Source: Rotaria sp. Silwood1
Lineage: Eukaryota; Rotifera; Eurotatoria; Philodinida; Philodinidae
NCBI GenBank assembly: GCA_905250075.1
Contig: CAJNOP010000693.1
Coordinates: forward strand, 44,127-108,126
Reading direction: 5' to 3'
DNA length: 64,000 nt
Shown: in pieces, positions 9,701-19,060 of the stretch
Numbering within the stretch: the first letter of the stretch is position 1
How the letters are laid out: every line of letters starts with the position of its first letter
Program-made: the position numbers and the translations under genes
The notes under the pieces: model-generated
What the model was told of the DNA's origin: nothing
Databases searched by the model: none
What the model saw: the letters and a program-made list of their open reading frames with translations, nothing else

Positions 9701-11894
9701 CAACAACTAAATATGGTTATATATATTATTATTATTTAATATAAATTATTAATATATTTTATTTTATTTTTTTTTAAGATCAATATTCATATGATAAAGA
9801 ATATTTTACACATTATGGACAAACACGTTTATTAAATAATGATATATCATATCAACAATCAATAAAAGATACACATTCAACAAGTAAATTATCACCAAAT
9901 GCTGCTACATTTTGTCAAGGTGCTCCATTAACAGCATCACCATCAACAGCAACAACTCTTTATTTAAATCCAATTGGATTTTCTATGCCAAATTATTATC
10001 CAACAGTAACTAATTCAATACATCAAGATCGAATATTATCATATACTTCTCTTGATAATCGTGTGAGTAATTTTTTTTTTTGTTTTTGAATTTTATTTAT
10101 AATAAAATATTTAATAATCTATGCATGATTTTATATTAAGTATCAAATAAATAAAGTTTTATGATTGAGTACAGTTGATTACGTTCTTTTTTAATATTCA
10201 CGTATATAATTATAAGAATATTCATAACGGGAAAAAAAAAACAAACTTTACAATTGTTTTTGATTTATAAAATTACGAATTATAATCTATATCAGACTTG
10301 GAACCGGTCAGATTCTTTTTCGATCGGACCGGACCTGCCGGTGTGGCTTTTTCGACCGGTCCGGACCGGCCGGTTTGGCTTTTCCGACAGGACCGACCGG
10401 TTTGGCATTTTCGACCGAACCAGACCGGCCGGTTTGGCTTTTTCGGCCGGTTCAAATTCTTAATTTAACCGGCAAAAAACCGGTGCGTTTCATGCATCAA
10501 TTAACCAATCAGTACTTTCGAGAAACAGTCTATTACTTCAGTTTGACGAAGATATACGATGTCAAACTCATAGTTCTTAAAGTTTCTAATAGTAACAGCT
10601 CGTATTATAGTTTGTCACGTTTCATGTGCTAACATTAAGAAGGAACGATCATTTCTTTCAAAAATGTTTGATTTAGAACTCAAGCAACTAATATAGACCA
10701 ACATCTAACTATGTTTTGACTGACTTTTGTCTATAACGATATGAATTCTTTACAATTGATAAGTTTAATCTATTTTTATTTGAAATAATGATTTTAACAC
10801 AGCTGAAAGGTATTTCAATCCGCAAAAAAAGGATGCTACTGCAGACAGAAAGATAAGATGAGCGAAAACGTATGGCTTTCATATTAGACTTCCTATTTAA
10901 GGTTTCTTAATAACTAAGTATTTTCACAATTACATGATGGCAGTAGTCCACAAGGTCTTGACAATGGAATTTAATCTTTTCTTATATTTTATTATGAAAG
11001 CATGAACTGAAAACTACTAACTATTAGGATTCTATGAGAGTGAAATAAAATTAGTCCAGAAAAGTGAACTCAAAATTTTGAGACGAAAAATCTATAGTTT
11101 AGACCGATATTAGCTTCTAATATCTGACTTATTTTTCGTGAACATAAACAAATTCATTCAACATGCTCCGAGATCCTCATCCTAGGATGGAAAAGTATTA
11201 GCCAATATTTAAAGCTGGGATTTCGACAATGATTGAAAATTTATCAGTTGGAAACTTCCAAGCTCATATCCCTTGATCATTGAAATCATAAAAACCATTA
11301 AAAACGAGCAAAATATGCAAGTTGTAGTGCCCCAAAAATTTTTAAAAGTTCGACCGGCCCGGTCCGGTTCCAAGTATCAGTAGCGGATCCAGGGAGGAGA
11401 GCTTCGGCCGCACCCCCTTGAACGAAAAATATTCATTTTTTCCTAGCGTAAATACTCATTTTTAGCCCTCCACACGCCCATTGAAAATGTTTGCTGCACT
11501 GTACCGCATCTCTCTAGAAAGTTTGCTGGATCCGCCCCTGTCAAATATGATCTATATATGTTTGAGATGTTTCATTATGCTATTGAATTTCTCAATGAAA
11601 AATTGTAACTTCTTTCAGATCATATAAAAAATTAATTTTCGAATTCAAACTTTGCATTAAAAAAAAAAATAGTTCTTCATTTCTAATTTTTCTTATCTCT
11701 TATAATGATATTTACACTTATATAATTGTCATGAATAAATATTAGTAATATTTCTTTCTTTATAGGATAATCGTAATGGTGCTTCATATAGTAGTACTAA
11801 CAATCGAAATAATTATTATCATTATGGACAACAACAACAACAGCGTACACATAATAACAACGGATCAAATTCTACTTGGCATTTGCAACAGTAG
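6758..11894 (+). CDS. UBAP2/UBAP2L (Lingerer) homologue
   Basis: Eleven exons close in frame to 664 residues: 6758-6841, 6907-7017, 7074-7278, 7337-7799, 8765-8876, 8942-9216, 9272-9461, 9518-9602, 9659-9715, 9779-10062, 11766-11894. Residues about 17-65 are a UBA domain (VQEQILLIQKACGNVSLDK .. ECDYNMQQTINRI), followed by GGW as in UBAP2. Near residue 235 is IDIQFGDVQW, the conserved LxxQFGxxxW-like motif of the UBAP2/Lingerer family. The C-terminal half is Gln/Thr/Tyr-rich with FTPFNALV and YPYAPISP segments. The family acts in cytoplasmic ribonucleoprotein and stress granules and in translation control. Introns 4 and 10 are long only because they hold repeats and hAT elements. At 664 residues it is shorter than vertebrate UBAP2L (over 1000). 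Confidence 0.85.
7976..8121. mobile_element. hAT MITE, family A copy 1 (146 bp)
   Basis: The ends are CAGTGACGGATCCAGG and ATCCGCCCCTG (inverted CAGGGGCGGAT), flanked by identical octamers CAAAGTAC at 7968-7975 and 8122-8129. It interrupts a 21-bp tandem repeat, and removing it with one octamer restores the repeat phase, which proves the insertion. There is no coding capacity. A second copy lies at 11378-11540. Confidence 0.9.
8275..8383. mobile_element. hAT-like MITE, family B copy 1 (109 bp)
   Basis: The inverted ends are TAGGGAACTGC and GCAGTTCCCTA, with subterminal GGTCCCGGTCCC / GGGACCGGGACC blocks. The flanks CTCAAGTC (8267-8274) and CTCAATTC (8384-8391) match at 7 of 8 bases, fitting an aged 8-bp duplication. 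Removing 8275-8391 restores the 21-bp repeat exactly. A second copy is at 20618-21007. Confidence 0.85.
10326..10442. repeat. GC-rich subterminal tandem repeat of the family C element
   Basis: About four imperfect units of 27-32 bp contain GACCGGnCCGG followed by TTTGGCTTTTTCGACC. The block is strikingly GC-rich for this window. Subterminal repeats of this kind are typical transposase-binding regions of hAT elements; that role is inferred. Confidence 0.7.
11378..11540. mobile_element. hAT MITE, family A copy 2 (163 bp)
   Basis: The ends CAGTAGCGGATCCAGG and CTGGATCCGCCCCTG are the same as at 7976-8121. The flanking octamers CCAAGTAT (11370-11377) and TCAAATAT (11541-11548) match at 6 of 8. 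It is inserted one base inside the right terminus of the family C element. Confidence 0.85.
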
Positions 11895-12500
11895 TGTTGA
11901 AATATGATCATCACAACTGTTGTAATTGATCATTTTATTTTTTTTTTCTTTATTATCAAACAACACCTTTTCTTCTTTTTTTTTTTTTTTTTGTTCTTCA
12001 TATTCAACTTCGGTCTTTTTGCTTCTATTAAAGAAACCAGTGCACAACATTGTTTAATTGCATACAAAAGCCAATATTCAATGTTAGCTATTTTCTTTTA
12101 TATGCATATATATATATATATAAATAAATATTATATTAAAATAAAAAACATCTTGTATATCTCGAAAGAACAAAAAAAAAAAAAATAAATGTCTTCTTGC
12201 CCTTATTTATCTGTCTCTTTCTTTTTTTTTTTTTGTTGGTTTTTGACATCTTGTCTCACTTCCTTCTTTCTTTTTTTTTGTGATAACGAACATGTTCCTA
12301 TTTTAATTTTTTTTTTTTTTGGTCGAAAACAAACAAAAAAGCAAAACACCATATAACATTCATTTCATTTATTTTTTTTTTCTTTTTCATCTCATCATTT
12401 TTATTGATTATTGAATTATGAACAGACAGAAGAAAAAAAAACAAAAACAAATGATATAATTCCTAATAAATAGAAGACAAACATACTTTATTTATTATAG
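11895..12500. other. 3' region of the UBAP2-like gene and spacer
   Basis: A/T homopolymer-rich. AATAAA-type signals occur near 12133 and 12185. A TTTATTATAG acceptor ends right before the RSU1 start codon at 12501, suggesting that gene has an upstream non-coding exon in this interval. Confidence 0.45.
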
Positions 12501-15500
12501 ATGTTTAATAATAATCTTAATTGGGATGGAATACCAACAAAAATTAAACGAGCTATTGAAACAAGTCTTGAACATTTGAATGAACATAAATTTATATTAA
12601 ATGATACAAATATAGAATTTATTAATGATTATTGTTGGGATTTAAGTAAGTAATTAAAAGTTGAGGATCTGTATAAGGATCCATGTCGTGCAAATCATTG
12701 ATTAACTCTTGATTGGATATCAATTGAAATCGCACCTTTGGCTAATTACAAATCCGCCTAAGTCTCTGACACAAGCCGCATAGGGCTGTTTTCACTTTTG
12801 ATTATTTGCTATCCGATGCTACTAGTGGCGAAACCAGGTGGAGGGGCTCAGCTGGTCGAGCTCTAAGTAGTGGCGTAACCAGGATTTTCCGGTATCCTGG
12901 ATCTCCATCAGAGAGCATGGGTCCTAAATGAAAACTTATGTACATTGATATTGGACTCAAGTGGTGAATTTCTATCGGAAAAAAAATTTGAATCAAGGTT
13001 TGCAAAAAAAGTTAGCATTTTCCTGAGCCCTAAAAGAAAATGTTTCATGTCTTTAATGATATGTCGTTTTCAAGAATGCCATCGAATTTCATCGATAGAT
13101 TTCAAATTTCATTTAAAAAAAGTTGATCCATTCAGAAGTTATGATGTTTTTAAGATTCGAGACGTTTCAAAAAAATTTCACCAGGAATTGAAAACTGCAC
13201 AACTTCTGAACGGATGAATTTTTTTAAATGAAATTTGAAATCTGTCGATGAAATTTGATGTAGCTTTCGGTAGCATTCCTGAAAACGACATATCATTAAA
13301 GACATGAAACATTTTCTTTTAGGGCTCAGGAAAATGTTAATTCTTTTTGCAAACTCTGATTCAAAATTTTTTCCGATAGAAACTCATCATTTGGGACCCA
13401 TGCTCTCTAACAGAGATCCAGGATACTGGAAAATCCTGGTTACGTCACCAGATGCCACCACGAAAATATACATAGATTTATTCGACAGAGATAAGTGTGA
13501 CGCCGTCTAACGAAATACACTATGAGATATTAAAACCAGCTTTTTCAAGAGAGAAAATATTAATTTAATAAAAGAATTATAAAAAAAAAAACCTTGATTA
13601 AACAGTTTGAACTGTCAGGCATGAGAAGAAGATTTCAATAAACTCAATAAGAAAAAAATGATAATTGTATTTTATACGTTTTTTTTTAATAGTTACATGC
13701 CATTTAAAACAACTTCTTTATATGAATATGGCACATAATAAACTTAAAAGTAAGAATAAATATATTTTGAAAATAAAATATTTCATTATTATTTTAGATT
13801 TACCATCGCAAATTTCAAATCTGATACATTTACAAACACTCAATGTAACAAATAATCATCTTGAGGTAATTATTATTTTAACATTTTGTTTTTTTTTTTT
13901 GAAAATGTTTAATCATCAAATCGAGAATATTTTTTTTGTGAATGATATAAATTTTGTTTTTCTTATTGTAGAAATTACCTCCATCAATTATTTCACTTTC
14001 GCATTTACGAATTCTTAAACTTGGTCATAATCATCTTTGTTCATTACCACGTTCATTTGGTTCACTTAAATCTCTTGAAATTCTTGATTTAACTGGCAAT
14101 GATTTAAATGAAGATAGTTTAACAAATGACTTTTTTCAACTAAGTAATATATATATTTTTGAGAGTGTAGCACAAGTTTTACGACATTCTCTATTTTGTA
14201 TATAACTCTTCAACGTTGATTGTGTTTTTTTTTCAAAAGATCAATGAAATTTTATAATCATGATTGGATAGTCGCCCAGAATATACGAGATACTTTCTCC
14301 CGCTTTTTTTTTCTATTCGATGACTAGTGTACTTTACACATTTCTAAGTACATTAGAGTCCATTAAGTGCAAAATTTATGAACCCAAAACCGACCGAATA
14401 TCCAGAATGAATTGGAAGGGTTCTAATTATTTTCTACGAAGAAAAATCGGAAAAGCCGATTTTGTGATTAATACCTAAGGTCATTTTTTAATCAAATAAA
14501 TGTTGGACTGTTGTACAACAGCAATACTGATATCTTTCCAACGTACTTTCATTTGAACCTAAATTTCCAATCGATCGAGTTCACTATTTCCCGATGATAT
14601 ATTTGAGAGTAGTATAATAATAAAAAACGTATTATTTCAGAACAAAGTACCCAGACTTATTGATATAAACGTTATATTTTTTGCCCTTGTCTTTAAGATA
14701 TAAATGAATAATAATCCTCATACTTTAAAGATCTTATAAGTAGCTTCAGACATTATTACCAAAATCAAAATTCAACAATTTTTGACTTTCTATTTTTGTT
14801 GCAGAAAATAATATATTCGATAGTATATCCTTTGTAAACAAAAAAGTAATCAATGTTTTATCATGTTTTTTTTTGAACAGAATTATATACACAACAAAAA
14901 AAAATGTCGTAAAAACTTTTTGTCATATATATGATGTATATATAAATATTCATATTTATCTATTTGAAGATAATCTACGTGCATTATATCTTGGCGATAA
15001 TTTATTTGAAACATTTCCAAATGATCATATTGATAAACTCCAAAACTTACAAATAGTACGTAAAAATATTATAATTCATTTTTAATATATGATTCATATG
15101 ATGTATTAATTGATTTTGATGTTGAATTTTGTAACCATATTAATAGTTTAGGCCAATAAACTTGAGAAAAAAAATAAAGATTAAATCCAGCAATTAATAT
15201 AAATATTAATAAAAGACGACCAAATACTGTTTTAAAAAAGAAATATTTTGCATAATAAATAATATTAGTAAATGTTGGATAACGTATAACATGTGATAAA
15301 TCACGTCGATAACGATATGGTTTATTGGAACGACGTGTTCGTTTAGCTGTTGTCTAAATTAAATATTAAAATTTTTTTTTTTTTATCTCGAAAAAGAAAT
15401 TTCTACATACAATATTTGATGATGTAGAACTTGGCATTATAAAATTAGTTCTTTTTTTTGTTTCTTTTCAATGATTTGATATGAAATCATTCATGTGAGA

Positions 15501-16139
15501 CATAAACATTTTTTTTTTGTTTTCTTTCTTTCAGCTTGTATTGCGTAATAATCGTCTACGTCATATACCAAAAGAATTGGCTCGTTTACATCAATTAAAA
15601 GAACTTCATATTCAACAAAATCAAATTAATGTTTTACCACCAGCTTTTGGTAAGTAAAAGGAAGAGTTTTTTTCTAATAAAGTGCTGATTTCTAAAAAAA
15701 AAATTGTTCTGATTCGTTATAGTTTTGACGAATAATTCAATTTTTAACATTCATGAAAGAGTATATAAAATAAAATTCAGAATTATGAGAAATTATTTGC
15801 TAACTTTAGAATGAATAAGAACGAGTTTTTCAAAAAAAAAGTCAGAGTATTAAGATCAGTTGTGATGTAAATGATCAATAATATTAATGTATATGTTTTA
15901 TTTACATAGGAAAACTTGATTTGAGTAATGTTAAACATATTTATCGATTTGAACCAAATCCATTTATACCTCAACTTGCTTTACAAATGAATAATTTAAC
16001 AAGATTAACTAGTTATTTACAAAGTGATGCTTATCGAGAAATTTATCAAAATTATTTTATAAATTTTGATGATAATGAACCAAAAGAAAAAATGAAAAAG
16101 ATAACAAAGAAGAATAAAAATGTTTTAACAAAAAAATAA
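12501..16139 (+). CDS. RSU1: Ras suppressor protein 1 (leucine-rich repeat protein)
   Basis: Seven exons (12501-12645, 13693-13749, 13798-13865, 13972-14143, 14970-15055, 15535-15649, 15910-16139) close in frame to 290 residues; human RSU1 has 277. There are about seven LRRs, e.g. LPSQISNLIHLQTLNVTNNH, LRALYLGDNLFETFP and LKELHIQQNQINVLPP, followed by the RSU1-specific cap with FEPNPFIPQ and YREIYQNY and a Lys-rich tail. The order and spacing match RSU1 closely. In animals RSU1 binds PINCH in the ILK-PINCH-parvin adhesion complex and restrains Ras/JNK signalling. The introns are unusual: intron 1 holds a 580-bp foldback, and intron 5 holds a small antisense gene. Confidence 0.93.
12868..13450. 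repeat. Long foldback element in RSU1 intron 1
   Basis: Two arms of about 270 bp (roughly 12868-13140 and 13200-13450) are near-perfect inverted copies around a roughly 60-bp loop. The ends read TAGTGGCGTAACCAGG and inverted TGGTGACGTAACCAGG. Shared arm segments include GAGAGCATGGGTCC, TTTCCTGAGCCCTAAAAG and GATATGTCGTTTTC. Another copy of the end motif (TAGTGGCGAAACCAGG) lies just outside at about 12824, suggesting nested relatives. The open frames at 12945-13217 and 13304-13510 are arms of this palindrome, not genes. No target duplication was found. Confidence 0.85.
15069..15437 (-). CDS. Small single-pass membrane protein nested in RSU1 intron 5
   Basis: Two exons on the opposite strand: 15411-15437 (MPSSTSSNI), then a GTATGT..TTTAG intron (15354-15410), then 15069-15353 ending in TAA. 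Together they give 103 residues. The N-terminal third is very basic (KRTRRSNKPYRYRRD), followed by aromatic YYAKYFFFKTVFG and a hydrophobic segment LLLIFILIAGFNLYFF at about residues 56-71. A polar tail follows with possible N-glycosylation sites (NSTS, NTS), ending KNEL. The proper splice signals, single open frame and codon use like its neighbours argue for a real gene lying wholly inside the RSU1 intron. I do not recognise the family. The KNEL terminus resembles an ER-retention KDEL variant, but this is speculative. Confidence 0.68.
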
Positions 16140-16957
16140 ATAAAAAATTTTATTAATTTGTATTTTATTTGTAGTATACTATTATCAGATAATGTTTTTT
16201 TTTTCTTTTTTGTTAAATTTTTAATTTAATTGTTTTCTGTGTGTTTTGTCAGATGCATGAATAAATGATACTGAAAAGTATAATTAATGAATTACAAGAA
16301 TCTGATTTAAATAAATCTCTTGAATGTTTAACAACTGGAATTGCTATGTTTAGAAGCATTACAGAACATGTCATATTAAAAAGATAGATAATTCTTTATG
16401 TCATCAATTGACAAAAATATTATCATCAAGATAAACAACAATGAATAGAGATAACTATGAAATTATTAGTCAAAATGACCTCTCTTTTTTTTTTTACTCA
16501 CGAGATAAATATCTTGATGGTAGTTGGTATTATTGAATAAAATGTATTTGAAAATTTTCATATAAATTAGTTAAAAAAGTAAGTGTATGACATAAAATGG
16601 TAACTGAAATTGGGATAAAGAGTTAAAATGAAAATCATTACTTTTTGAGCAGGTTACACTTTAAATTTCAGTTCATGGCTACTTGCTACATATCAGTGCT
16701 TGTGTCAATAATTTTTTCCGCTAAATCATTCTGAATATGATTAATTTCTCGTACGATTTGTTTATTTGTAAGTCGGAAAAGTAAATTAATGTATTTATTT
16801 TTTTTCAGTTGAAAAATGTAGCAAAATAAGTTCGAACTCGTGGAAAATGTTCGTTTTTTTTTGAAAAATTTTTAACAATTTTTTTTCTCCTATGATAGAT
16901 ATTCTCTTACTTGGTTCTTTGACATCTCTTTCTGGATATTGTAAAATTCGTTCAGTT
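16140..16957. other. Spacer with a short coding-like fragment
   Basis: After RSU1 the only coding-like piece is about 16270-16389 (+), a 39-residue frame containing LQESDLNKSLECLTTG that ends at a stop. It may be debris of an old gene. The rest is AT-rich with no other features. Confidence 0.35.
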
Positions 16958-17860
16958 CTATATCTCATCGTTTTTTAATAAATCAATAATTGTATTAATG
17001 GTGGATTCAAAAATATACTTTGTTTCTACAAGTAAAAGTACTAATAAGTTTTTAATTGAATTGTTATTATTATATTGAGCAAACAATTGCTGAGCGATTG
17101 GTAATACTTCATTTGATGGTTTTATAATATATGGAAAAAGAATTGAAATAATGTCTTTTTTTCCTTTTTGTATCAATTTATCGATAATAAATTTAAGAAT
17201 TAATCTAATTTTATCATCATCTTCATCGAGACTAATGAGTGTGTCTACGGCATTTGTTAAATACTTGTTTCGAAACTCTTCGGGCCCATAAAATGATAAT
17301 CTTATTGATGCAATAATTCGATTATAGAGATCTTCAATATTATTAAATGTTAAAATTAGCTCGTCGACTATTTGTTGAATGAATAATTGATGTTTTACTT
17401 TTTTATAATGAATAATGCTGAAAATTTTTTCAAATAAAAAACTTTTGACATTTAACTTTTCAGTTAATTCTGGTAGTAAATCTTGAATCTATCTAAATAT
17501 TTTGACATTATTCCAAAATTTAACAATATAACTAATGAAATCAATTCAGGATTTCTATTGAAATATTCTTCTTTAAAGAAAACATCAAAAATATGATTCA
17601 CTACAAACAATACATTCTTATTAATATTCTCTAAATAATTCAAGAATGCTAGTGGTATATCATTTTCATTATTTAATTTAAAAAGTAAAAATATCTGTCA
17701 CCCATGGGGATATGCTCGAACAAGTCTATAAGGTTGAAATGCATCACTCGTTTTTAAAAATGATCAGTTTTGCTGATAGCAATGCACTTGTTCGAATAAT
17801 AGAGTGATGTTATATCGAAAATCAAAAGCCGCTTCAACTAATGTTTGAGTACCCGTCCAC
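16958..17860 (-). pseudogene. Decayed gene, possibly an alpha-helical repeat protein
   Basis: The minus strand is coding-like for about 900 bp but broken. A segment near 17860-17700 reads TQTLVEAAFDFRYNITLL with an internal stop. Next 17700-17480 reads LNNENDIPLAFLNYLEN. A frameshift near 17485 then leads into a frame open to the stop at 16958 (LLPELTEKLNVKSFLFEK .. IASIRLSFYGPEEF .. LLKNDEI). The residues suggest stacked helices, but no family is recognised. The breaks, together with an orphan small frame directly upstream on the same strand, suggest a gene in decay. Confidence 0.5.
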
Positions 17861-17869
17861 TATTGGCTA

Positions 17870-18157
17870 CTAAGGATAAATAAATTGTTTAATTAATTCG
17901 ATCGACAGTAAGCAAATAGTCATCAACACCTGCTGTGTCACTATCGAACTTCCTATTAAAAAATCCTCAAATTCTTCATCCGTAATCCATCTTGACTGAT
18001 ATGACATCGTTGAAGTCCGTCTTTCAATAATCCTTTCCAATGCGCAACTTCTTGTTTCCCGTTTGCTGTATGCATAGATACATATCTGTACCAACAAAAA
18101 TATCACTGCATGATTTAAAACTATATCTTCTTTAACTTTTTGAATTTCATCAGCCAT
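17870..18157 (-). CDS. Small open frame of 95 residues, doubtful
   Basis: Starts [13 protein letters not shown] and includes a hydrophobic stretch and a charged middle ([12 protein letters not shown]). It lies immediately upstream of, and on the same strand as, the decayed gene at 16958-17860, so it may be its first exon rather than a separate gene. A GTACAG within it could be a donor. No homologue is recognised. Confidence 0.3.
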   Translation of the reverse strand: MADEIQKVKEDIVLNHAVIFLLVQICIYAYSKRETRSCALERIIERRTSTMSYQSRWITDEEFEDFLIGSSIVTQQVLMTICLLSIELIKQFIYP

Positions 18158-19060
18158 TCGTCAAGTTTATGATTCGAATTTTATATACATCTAAAAAAAA
18201 CCAGTGTAATATGGTAAATATTTCGAACGATCAAAAACAATAGATAGTTAAAAACTCTTTTTCATCGTTAAAGTGGGACTGCCTCCAATATTTTAACGTC
18301 ATCAGCTTACGTTTTTGTTGTACGTCTTGTAGGTACACTACAAATGCAAGCTTTGGCACATAAGATTAGAACGAACACATACTTGTATATATAACGAAAA
18401 GTTTTGATAGTAAAAGAAAATGTCTTCTATTGTTTCAAACACGCGCCTACATATATTTACTTTGAGCAGGAGCACGACATTCATCAAATAAAAAATCGAA
18501 AATGACTGATTCCTTTCTTGCTAGAGAAAAAAAACAATAATTTTCTTCTTCTGCTTCTGACAGTTGGCATAGGTGTGGATAAGTGCCTTCCCTTCATGCA
18601 CATTCATACTTTCATATTGATTAGTAAAATTAAAATAAAAACAATTTTTTTAAATATATAAAAATAATATGTTCTTTATATATCAAAAGATGCAAAGTTC
18701 GATGCATGTTTATATCGGCAATGAATTTTTTGGGATTTTGACTTTTATTTTCAATAAAGACTCAACAGGTTCTAACTGTGTTTATATAATAGCGTCCTCT
18801 TTCGCTAGACGAAGGCAAATGTTTTCATCGCGAATAGCAACATTACCTGTCATGGTTGTTCTTGGCTTTCATATTCTTCTATCGTATTCTGTCTGAAAAA
18901 CACTTGATGTCAAGTGAGCTAGCAACATAAATCATGCCATCATTATAACACAATATTATTATAATTAGCTTATTTTTTTTTTATTATTCTTCATTTCTTT
19001 TGTTTTTTTTTTCATCTGTCTTGTGCTTAGATTGAATACTTTATTAAATAATCACGGATA
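18158..19060. other. Upstream region of KIF17
   Basis: No supported gene. The frame at 18669-18896 lacks coding character. A TTTTTCATCTGTCTTGTGCTTAG acceptor-like sequence ends at 19030, so a non-coding first exon of KIF17 probably lies in this interval along with its promoter. Confidence 0.4.

Larger units (their letters stand above)
10293..11549. mobile_element. hAT-like element, family C, in intron 10, itself interrupted by a family A MITE
   Basis: The left end CAGACTTGGAACCGG and the right end, reconstructed across the inserted MITE as CCGGTTCCAAGTATG, are inverted repeats (14 of 15). The outer flanks are identical octamers ATCTATAT at 10285-10292 and 11550-11557. The uninterrupted length is about 1.09 kb. 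The left end carries short GC-rich tandem repeats and the interior has no intact transposase. A diverged relative is seen at about 56640-56945. Confidence 0.82.

Noticed and set aside
10254-10632. Overlapping plus and minus frames with FRPV/GRFGFS-type repeats
   Set aside because: They come from the GC-rich subterminal repeats of the family C hAT-like element.
12945-13510. Two open frames of 90 and 68 residues sharing similar peptides on inspection
   Set aside because: They are the two arms of a foldback element read in opposite senses; no splice or coding support.
18669-18896. 75-residue plus-strand frame before KIF17
   Set aside because: No recognisable domain, no splice context and atypical composition; chance frame.
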